Source: Streptomyces coeruleorubidus (lineage in GTDB: Bacteria; Actinomycetota; Actinomycetes; Streptomycetales; Streptomycetaceae). Taken from it: a stretch of 64,000 nt of DNA. Shown here piece after piece: positions 56,483-64,000 of the stretch. Position 1 is the stretch's first letter; each line of letters starts with the position of its first letter. A program made the position numbers and the translations under genes. The notes beneath the pieces were generated by a model, which saw only the letters and a program-made list of their open reading frames with translations, was not told where the DNA came from and did not search any database. The stretch covers positions 186,001 to 250,000 of the forward strand of contig NZ_CP118527.1 of NCBI RefSeq assembly GCF_028885415.1, read 5' to 3'.

Positions 56483-57769
56483 CGGCCGTCACCCTCGGGC
56501 GACACGATCCGGGTGGGCTCGGGCCCCACGACCCGCGTCGGCGGCGCCTCGACCGGCCCGGACCGCCTCCTCGTCAGAAGCCGGCTCGCCGTCCCCCTCC
56601 GGGGACCCGACCCGGGTTGGAGGCGCCTCGGGGGACACGACCCGCGTCGGCTCGGCAGCGCGGGGAGCCGCGGGAGACACCACCCGCGTGGGCTCGGCAG
56701 CCTCGGGAGGCACGGTCCGAGAGGGCTCGGGCGCCTCAGACGACACGACCTGCGTCGGCTGGGCAGCCTCGGGAGGCACGGTCCGAGGGGGCTCGGGTGC
56801 CTCAGACGGTACCGACCGCGTCGACTCGGCAACCTCCGGCGACACCACCCGCGTGGAAGCGGGGGCCTCCGGAGGCACAGTCCGCGAAGGCTCGGGCGCC
56901 TCAGACGGTACCGACCGCGTCGACTCGGCAACCTCCGGCGACACCACCCGCGTCTCCGGCGTTTCAGGAGACGCCACCCGCGTTCGCTCGGGAGCCTCAG
57001 AAGACACGACCCGCCTCGGCTCGGCACCCCCCGGCGACACCACCCACCTCGGCTCCGCCGCCTCAGGCGACACCACCCGCGTCGGCTCCGGCGGCTCGGG
57101 AGACACAGCCTCCGGGGGCTCAGGCGGTACGACCCGCGTGGGCGGTGCCTCGGCCGGAGGGGCCGGCTGCTCGGTCCGGGGCACCTGCTCGGCCCGAGGT
57201 GTCTCCTCGACGGCCCCCGCGGGCACGACCCGGGTGGGGGTGCGCGCCGGGGCCGGGGGCTCGGCCGGGCGGGGCTCCGGGTGTGCCCGGGGGGTGTCGT
57301 CCGTCGCGTACGTGTTCGCCCGGGTGCCGTCGGCGTACACCCAGTGCCCGTGGGCGGCGTCGTAGAGCCACACGGACTCGCCGTCGACGACGACGCCGAT
57401 CCGCAGCCCGTGGGTGCGGGCGTGGAAGGACTCCCGGTCCAAACCGCCCGCGACGTCCTCGACCGCGGACCGGTAGCGAGCCAGGGCTTCCTGCGCACGG
57501 GCCAGCAGCGGGCGCGGGTCGGCGCTGCGGGTGAGCGGCCCGTCCGCGGCGGGCGGGTCCTGCGGTACGGCGACCAGGCGGCGCCCGTCGACCCAGGCCG
57601 ACCAGCCGTTGAAGCACAGCACATGCCCCCAGTCGCCCTGCCGCTCGACGAGCTGCACCGGCAGCAGGGGGTCGAGGTCCACGGTGGGCCGGGCCGGGTC
57701 GGGGGCCTCCCAGGCGGGCATCCCGTGCTGCGGGACGACGTGGGTGGGCCGGAATCCGGGAGTCGTCAT
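56479..57769 (-). CDS. SH3-like protein with a long PTRVVSPE-repeat tail (one frameshift)
   Basis: About 430 residues. Residues 1-165 form a globular head: MTTPGFRPTHVVPQHGMPAW, LPVQLVERQGDWGHVLCFNG, WSAWVDGRRLVAVPQ (SH3-like) and GVVVDGESVWLYDAAHGHWV (second similar unit). The tail has about 19 copies of an 11-12-residue unit close to PTRVVSPEAAE, with Thr at position 2 or 4 in most. One base is missing near 56560; the restored end reads PTRIVSPEGDGR with a stop at 56479, overlapping the kinase start. It stands between a kinase and a double-FHA transporter, so the Thr residues are candidate phospho-sites for FHA docking. Confidence 0.7.
56490..57245. repeat. Tandem 33-36-bp repeats coding PTRVVSPE units
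   Basis: About 19 in-frame repeats. Superimposed is a longer duplication: a block starting CTCAGACGGT at 56801 recurs at 56900 (99-bp period, about 54 near-identical bases). Recent expansion and recombination are likely. Confidence 0.75.
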
Positions 57770-57778
57770 AGGGGCTTC

Positions 57779-60108
57779 CTACTTCCGCATGACGGCCGGT
57801 TCGTGGCGGCGCAGCAGCCGGGACACCAGGAAGCCGAAGAGCGCCGACAGTACGAGCAGCATCCCGACGTCGAGCAGCCAGGTGCCCGCCGAGTGCTCGA
57901 AGAGCGGGTCCTTGGTCAGCTCGTCGGGCACGATCCGGGACAGCCCGACGGTGCCGGCCATCGCGGCCAGCGCCCAGCGCGCGGGCACCAGCCAGCCCAG
58001 TTGCTCCAGCCCGGGCACACCGTCCAGCTTCAGCAGGGCACCGCAGAAGACGACCTGGACGATGGCGATGAGCACGAGCAGCGGCATCGTCACCTCCTCC
58101 TTGCGCACCAGCGCGGAGATGAACAGCCCGAGCATCATGGCCGTGAACGCCAGCAGGGCGACGGCGACCGCGATCTCCACCAGGGGCGACATCAGCACGC
58201 CTTCGCCACCGGGCGCGTTGAGGTCCACGCCGAGCAGGGCGACCAGGGTCAGCACCACCGCCTGGAGCACGGTGATGACGCCCAGGACGACGACCTTGGA
58301 CATCAGGTACGCCGATCTGGACAGGCCCACCGCCCGCTCGCGCTGGTAGATCACCCGCTCCTTGACGAGTTCGCGCACGGCGTTGGCGGCTCCGGTGAGC
58401 ACCGCGCCGACGCACAGGATGAGCAGGGCGTTCATCGCCGTGTCGAGCGTCAGCTTGCCGCCCGCCAGGGCCCGCGCCATCACGCCCATCACGAACGGCA
58501 GGGCGATCATGATGATCAGGAAGGTGCGGTCGGCGCTGAGCGCTGCCGCGTACCGGCGCACCAGCGTGCCGAGCTGGGCGGCCCGGCTGCGCGGCCGGGG
58601 CGGTGGGGCGATGACGACGGGCCGGACCGGGGCTGCTGGGGCTGGGCGGTGGCGTCGGCTATGTACCGGCCGTGGAAGGGCGAGGCGCTGTAGGCCCCGG
58701 CCCAGTCCCGGTCCGCGTCCCGGTCGAAGGCCTCGAACGCCTCCGGCCACTGCTCGAAACCGAAGTACGCCAGGGCGTCCTCGGGCGGCCCGTAGTAGGC
58801 GGTCTTCCCGCCGGGCGCGAGCACCAGGAGCCGGTCGCACACGTCCAGGCTGAGCACGCTGTGGGTGACCACGATGACGGTCCGGCCGTCGTCGGCGAGG
58901 CCGCGCAGCATGTGCATCACGGAGCGGTCCATGCCGGGGTCGAGTCCGGAGGTCGGCTCGTCGAGGAACAGCAGCGACGGCTTCGTCAGCAGCTCCAGGG
59001 CCACGCTGACGCGCTTGCGCTGGCCGCCGGACAGACTGTGCACGTGCTGGTCGGCGCGCTGTTCCAGGCCCAGTTCACGGATCACCTCGTCGACCCGGGC
59101 GCGCCGCTCGGCCTTGGCGGTGTCCTGCGGGAAGCGCAGCTCGGCGGCGTAGGAGAGGGCTTTGCGGACGGTCAGCTGGGCGTGCAGGATGTCGTCCTGC
59201 GGGACGAGGCCGATGCGCTGGCGCAGCTCGGCGTAGTCGCGGTAGAGGTCGCGGCCGTCGTAGAGGACGGTGCCGTGGTCGGCTGGCCGCTGGCCGGTGA
59301 GGGCGTTGAGGAGCGTGGACTTGCCGGCGCCGCTCGGGCCGACGACGGCGAGCAGGCACTTCTCCCCCACCGGGAACGACACGTGGTCGAGCAGCGTCTT
59401 GCGGCCCCGGTCGACGGTCACCGCGAGGTCCTGCACGTCGAGGGAGATTTCACCGGTGTCGACGTACTCCTGGAGTTCGTCGCCGACGAGGCAGAACGCC
59501 GAGTGGCCGATGCCGACGATGTCGCCCTGGCCGACCGGGGCGCTGGTGACGCGGCTGCCGTTGAGGTACGTGCCGTTGTGGCTGCCGAGGTCGGTGATCT
59601 CGTACGTCCCGTCGGGCAGGGCACGCAGTTCGGCGTGCCGGCGGGAGACCACCAGGTCGTCGATGACCAGGTCGTTGTCGGTGGCGCGGCCGATGCGGAT
59701 GGTGCGGGCGGGCAGCGGCCGGACGGTCGTGGGCTGCCGGTAGGTGCCCGTCATGGCCGGCATGGAGACGGCGGAGGGGCGTTCCGGGGTCGGTGCGCGG
59801 CGGCCCAGGAGGACCACGCGGGGGCCGTCGGCGGGATTGCCGAAGCGGATGACGCTGCCGGGGCCGACGCCGCACTCGTGGACACGGTGACCGTCGGCGT
59901 AGGTGCCGTTGGTGCTGTTCTCGTCCTCGATGGTCCAGTGCCCGTCGTCGGGCCGCAGCACCGCGTGGTGCCATGAGACCCGGTCGTCGTCGATGACGAT
60001 GTCGCTCAACGGGTCGCGCCCGACGTGGTAGTCGCGGCCCGGAATCATCACTGTGGAGCCCGTCTCGGTCTCCAGGACGAGTTCTGGTGCTACCGACGGC
60101 TGCGCCAT
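57779..60108 (-). CDS. Double-FHA ABC transporter, ATPase fused to permease (one frameshift)
   Basis: About 777 residues. FHA-1 (about 20-95): G30-R-D-P, S45, H47, N67-G-T. FHA-2 (about 125-205): G140-R, S155-R-R-H, N178-G-T. The linker between them carries T107, T120, T122, T127 and T128. ABC ATPase: Walker A GPSGAGKST 257-265, LSGGQ 359-363, Walker B LLFLDEPTSGLD 379-390, H415. After a frame break near 58630 comes an ABC2-type membrane part with six helices. This matches mycobacterial Rv1747. The ATG at 60108 follows a TAGAAT -10-like element at a leaderless distance. FHA domains bind phosphothreonine, supplied by the linked kinase. Confidence 0.88.
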
Positions 60109-60154
60109 GACCAAGATTCTACCGATTTGCCTGATGTATGACTCGGCGAGCCGC

Positions 60155-60565
60155 TCAGGCCACGGGTACGCCCAGGACGGGAGCCGTCCGCTGCATCCGC
60201 AGGGCGTCCACCGACTCGGCGAGCAGTTCGTACTCGGTGGTGTCGTCGCTGGTGGCGATGCGCACCAGCCGTCCGGCCGCCAACTCCTCGGCGACCCGCT
60301 CCTGCTGCCCGGGATCGGCGCACCAGGCGCGCAGCAGGGTGGGCACGTCGGGCACGGTCTCGGCGACCGGCACGAGCGCGCCCGGCGGTAAGTGCTCGGC
60401 GTCGGGCTGGGGGTCGAGGCGCTGGGCGATCCAGGAGGCGCGGTCGCGCAGCCACCACAGGGCGAGGGCGAGGGTGGGCGCCCGGTAGGTGCCCAGGGGG
60501 ACGCCGATGCGGCGGCCGTCGCAGACTCCGTACGCGGTGACATGGCACAGAAACTCGTCGTGCAC
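60155..60565 (-). CDS. Hypothetical protein upstream of FHA-ABC gene
   Basis: An intact 136-residue soluble protein: VHDEFLCHVTAYGVCDGRRI, GVPLGTYRAPTLALALWWLR, DVPTLLRAWCADPGQQERVA and RIATSDDTTEYELLAESVDA. A strong GGGGGAGGG precedes the GTG at 60565. It lies 46 bp upstream of the FHA transporter on the same strand. No domain recognised. Confidence 0.7.
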   Translation of the reverse strand: MHDEFLCHVTAYGVCDGRRIGVPLGTYRAPTLALALWWLRDRASWIAQRLDPQPDAEHLPPGALVPVAETVPDVPTLLRAWCADPGQQERVAEELAAGRLVRIATSDDTTEYELLAESVDALRMQRTAPVLGVPVA

Positions 60566-60676
60566 GTGACCCTCCCCCGTTGCCCGGCCCGCCTGCCGGC
60601 CCGGCCTTGCCTGTTCCGCGGCTCGCGTGCTGTGCGTGAAGGCGCCGTCGCTCGATGTGAATGCGCTCTCGCTGGT

Positions 60677-60693
60677 CAGTATGTTCACTACTG
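60677..60693. promoter_or_regulatory. CAGTA-N7-TACTG inverted repeat
   Basis: CAGTA at 60677-60681 and TACTG at 60689-60693 sit in an AT-rich patch 112 bp upstream of the hypothetical gene's start and on the way to the SnoaL remnant. Possible operator or promoter. Apart from this dyad, 60566-60866 shows no convincing gene. Confidence 0.35.
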
Positions 60694-60866
60694 AAACACT
60701 GTCACCATGACTTTCCGGCCAGTCTCCTGGCATATTCGCCCCCGAGTTGGCCGAAACGCTGCGGGCGGTCGTCAGGGGGCATGACTCCGGAGGTGATCAA
60801 CGGTCCCGCCGGGTCCGGGCAAGGTGGTCCGTGCCGGTTCGCCGCGAGTGGCGATCCGGGCCCTGA

Positions 60867-61067
60867 CCAGCGCAGACGACCTTTCGGAGGTTCCGGCTCA
60901 CCGGCGCCGTCGACGGGCACCACCACATCGCACGCTTCTCGTGGGAGCTGGTGAGCGAGAGCGACGGCTCGGCGCCCGTGGCCGGGTCGGATGTGATCAC
61001 GCCGGACGAGCAGGGCCGGATCAGGACCATGCTCGGCTTTCTGGACCGCGTGCCCGCCGGGGCGTGA
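60867..61067 (+). pseudogene. C-terminal fragment of a SnoaL-like protein
   Basis: The frame reads FRLTGAVDGHHHIARFSWEL, VSESDGSAPVAGSDVITPDE and QGRIRTMLGFLDRVPAGA, ending at TGA 61065-61067. It matches the C-terminal half of NTF2/SnoaL-like proteins. An in-frame stop occurs just upstream at about 60864 and the N-terminal half is missing. Confidence 0.6.
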
Positions 61068-61136
61068 GACCGGCGATGAGTTTCCCGGTGTCCCGCGGTC
61101 TGGTGTGTGAGAGACGACCGGACACCGGAGGACACC

Positions 61137-61424
61137 ATGGCCACGACCGGAAAACTGGACGCGGAGTTCACCGCGGTCCTGCGCAAGAGCCCCGCCGAGG
61201 GCGGCTGGACGTATCTGGTCTGGCCCCGGTCCGTCGAGTTCTTCGGCACCCGCGGCCTGGTCAAGGTCCGCGGGACGATCGACGGGCACCCGTTCCGCAG
61301 CTCGTTCATGGCATTGGGCGACGGCACGCACAAGCTGCCCGTGAAGGGCGACGTCCGCAAGGCCATCGGCAAGGAGGAGGGCGACACGGTGACGGTGCGC
61401 CTGGAGGAGCGGATCGGTTCCTAG
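61137..61424 (+). CDS. DUF1905 domain protein
   Basis: An intact 95-residue DUF1905 protein: [80 protein letters not shown]. Beta-barrel fold of unknown function, often fused to or near DUF-type bacteriocin-protection modules. GGAGGACACC precedes the ATG at 61137. Confidence 0.88.
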   Translation: MATTGKLDAEFTAVLRKSPAEGGWTYLVWPRSVEFFGTRGLVKVRGTIDGHPFRSSFMALGDGTHKLPVKGDVRKAIGKEEGDTVTVRLEERIGS

Positions 61425-61431
61425 AACCTGC

Positions 61432-61456
61432 CCCGGGGGCGTCCGCCGCCCCCGGG
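61432..61456. terminator. Perfect 10-bp-arm hairpin between convergent genes
   Basis: CCCGGGGGCG at 61432-61441 pairs with CGCCCCCGGG at 61447-61456, eight bases after the DUF1905 stop and 14 bp before the convergent reductase stop. Confidence 0.75.
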
Positions 61457-61469
61457 AAGGCCGGGGCGC

Positions 61470-62460
<991 letters not shown>

Positions 62461-62577
62461 CGCGACTCCAGAGGGGTTGGCTCGGTCGGGAGGAAACCGG
62501 TGTCCACTCTGTCGTGACCTGCGCCCATGCGTCCAACAGAAGAATCCGATGGAATTCAGCGGCTAGGCTTCTCAGTC

Positions 62578-63555
62578 ATGGAACTGCGCCACCTGCAGCA
62601 CTTCGTCGCGGTCGCCGAGGACCAGCACTTCACCCGGGCGGCCGAACGGCTCCTGGTGTCCCAGTCGGGTCTGTCGGCCTCGATCCGGGCGCTGGAGCGG
62701 GAGCTCCAGACGCCGCTGTTCGTGCGCACGACCCGCCGGGTGACCCTCACCCCGGCCGGGCGGGCGCTGCTCGGTGAGGCGGAGCGGATCCTGGCGCAGG
62801 TGCGGGCCGCCCACGAGGCGGTGGCGGCGGTGCAGGGCGTACTGCGCGGAATGCTCGCGCTCGGCAGTGAGCAGTGCATCGCCGGGGTGCACGTCGCGGG
62901 GTTGCTCGCCACCTTCCGGCACCAGCATCCGGACGTGGAGATCTGTCTGCGGCAGGCCGGGTCGGGCGCGCTCGCGGAGGAGGTCGCGGCCGGGCGGCTC
63001 GACCTGGCGTTCGCCGTACGGACGCAGGCGGACAGCGATCAGCTGCGGTCGGTGCCGCTGACCAGCGAGCCTATGACGCTGCTGTGCCACGCCAGCCACC
63101 GGCTGGCCGCCGCCGGCGCGGCCGTCACGCCGGAGGAGCTGGGCGGGGAGGTGTTCGTCGACTTCCACCCGGACTGGGGTCCGCGCCGCACCACCGACAC
63201 GGTGTTCGCCGCCGCGGGCGTACGGCGGACCGTGGCCCTGGAGGTGAACGACGTGCACACCCTGCTCGACCTGGTCGACGAGAACCTCGGTATCGCCGTA
63301 GTGCCGCGGCACTTCGCGCACAAGCGCGCCTCCCTGACCGCGCTGCCGGTGAAGGGCACCGGCGAGGCGGTCTACGAGACGGTGGCCCTGCTGCCGCCCC
63401 GGCAGGCCACCAGCCCGGCGGCCCGGGCGCTGATGGCGCTGCTGGAGGCCACGGGGACCACGGGCCCGTCACTGGGGAGCACTGGCGCGCCACCAGGGAC
63501 CACGAACGCGGCGCTGGGGACCACGGGCGCGCGAGCGGAGACCACCGGCGCGTGA
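62578..63555 (+). CDS. LysR-family regulator with TTG-repeat tail
   Basis: An intact 325-residue LysR regulator. Helix-turn-helix: MELRHLQHFVAVAEDQHFTR and LVSQSGLSASIRALERELQT. The effector domain includes VFVDFHPDWGPRRTTDTVFA and DENLGIAVVPRHFAHKRA. The last 30 residues are a Thr/Gly/Ala-rich tail (GTTGPSLG, GTTNAALGTTGA, ETTGA). The ATG at 62578 has no Shine-Dalgarno; a TAGGCT -10-like box nine bases upstream suggests a leaderless start. It is divergent from the YghZ-type reductase, which it may regulate. Confidence 0.88.
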   Translation: MELRHLQHFVAVAEDQHFTRAAERLLVSQSGLSASIRALERELQTPLFVRTTRRVTLTPAGRALLGEAERILAQVRAAHEAVAAVQGVLRGMLALGSEQCIAGVHVAGLLATFRHQHPDVEICLRQAGSGALAEEVAAGRLDLAFAVRTQADSDQLRSVPLTSEPMTLLCHASHRLAAAGAAVTPEELGGEVFVDFHPDWGPRRTTDTVFAAAGVRRTVALEVNDVHTLLDLVDENLGIAVVPRHFAHKRASLTALPVKGTGEAVYETVALLPPRQATSPAARALMALLEATGTTGPSLGSTGAPPGTTNAALGTTGARAETTGA

Positions 63556-63596
63556 ACCGGGGCGCACAAGGCGCGGTGATGCGCGATGGTGGAGCC

Positions 63597-64000
63597 ATGC
63601 ATGCGAAGGACATCCTCATCGACGGCTACAACCGCATCCGGGAAGAAGTCCACGCCACCGTCGAGGGCCTCGGGCCCGACGAACTGAGCGCCCGCCCTCC
63701 CCCGACACGAACTCCATCGCCTGGTTGGTCTGGCACCTCACCCGCGTCCAGGACGACCACGTCGCCGACGCCTTCGACCTGGACCAGGTGTGGCTGTCCC
63801 AGGACTGGGAGAAACGCTTCGGCCTCGGTCTGCCCCGCCGCGACACGGGCTACGGCCACAGCCCCGCCAAGGTCGCAAAGGTCCGGGTCGACTCCGGCGA
63901 CCTGCTGACCGGCTACTACGACGCGGTCCACGCGCAGACCCTCGACGCCCTGCGAGGCCTGGCGGCCAAGGATCTGGAACGCGTCGTCGACGAGCGCTGG
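63597..64000 (+). CDS. DinB-family protein (partial at window end, one frameshift)
   Basis: The first 135 residues or so of a DinB/DUF664 protein: MHAKDILIDGYNRIREEVHA, NSIAWLVWHLTRVQDDHVAD (metal His) and SGDLLTGYYDAVHAQTLDAL. One base is missing near 63700 (CCCTCCCCC region). GGTGGAGCC precedes the ATG. It runs off the window. Confidence 0.8.

Noticed and set aside
56490..57245. Possible CRISPR array because of regular short repeats
   Set aside because: Repeats are in-frame, diverged, and lack unique spacers; they encode PTRVVSPE units.
58672..59976. 434-codon plus-strand frame opposite the FHA-ABC gene
   Set aside because: Shadow of the ABC/FHA coding strand; Val/Gly/Ala-rich with no motif.

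Overview
The window is chromosomal DNA of a high-GC actinomycete, almost certainly a Streptomyces. The signs are strong G/C preference at third codon positions, a Wbl protein, an SsgA-family protein, a melC1-melC2 tyrosinase operon, clpP3-clpP4 with popR, a streptophobe membrane protein, a SigB/F/G-type sigma factor, leaderless-looking promoters and a rare TTA codon. I see no rRNA, tRNA, CRISPR array, transposase, integrase or recognisable biosynthetic cluster. It looks like ordinary chromosome with many small regulatory and stress genes.

Layout. 1-11.1 kb: CNB protein, MFS exporter, divergent lysE/argP pair, Wbl protein, TetR with a flavin dehydrogenase, AlkB-like and metallo-beta-lactamase-fold genes, a DUF4032 kinase-like protein and a universal stress protein. 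11.1-15.1 kb: a three-gene signalling operon (response regulator fused to a thioredoxin-reductase-like flavoprotein, cyclic-nucleotide-domain histidine kinase, UBP zinc finger). 15.1-24.5 kb: large LuxR regulator, secreted SGNH hydrolase, TerD-CAP-CAP fusion, AIM24, and a TPR-protein/polyprenyl-synthase pair behind a large palindrome. 24.8-36.5 kb: pseudokinase with extracellular domain, serine hydrolase, F420-type oxidoreductase, a ParB-like developmental-type protein, SsgA-like protein and several oxidoreductases. 36.8-41.9 kb: melC operon, CMD/cupin operon with divergent XRE regulator, ligand-binding protein, RNase HI. 41.9-52.8 kb: small enzymes, clpP3-clpP4/popR, sigma factor facing an RsbW-like protein, PRC-barrel pair. 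52.8-60.6 kb: DUF6777 protein, streptophobe, Ser/Thr kinase, a protein with about 19 Thr-containing repeats, and a double-FHA ABC transporter. 60.6-64 kb: SnoaL remnant, DUF1905, aldo-keto reductase, LysR, DinB (cut by the window end).

A dominant feature is sequence quality or decay. About half of the roughly 60 protein genes read only if one or more single bases are restored, usually in short G or C runs. A few also carry larger internal losses or a short duplication. These genes are annotated here as one gene each, with the breaks described. The most likely cause is unpolished sequence, but the bases alone cannot exclude real mutation.

The most interesting functional unit is 55.5-60.1 kb: a soluble Ser/Thr kinase, a repeat protein offering about 19 near-identical 'PTRVVSPE' sites, and an ABC exporter with two phosphothreonine-reading FHA domains, in one apparent operon. 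Other candidates are the redox two-component operon, the TerD-CAP-CAP fusion, the His-rich polyprenyl synthase behind the large palindrome, and a ClpP4 lacking the catalytic histidine.
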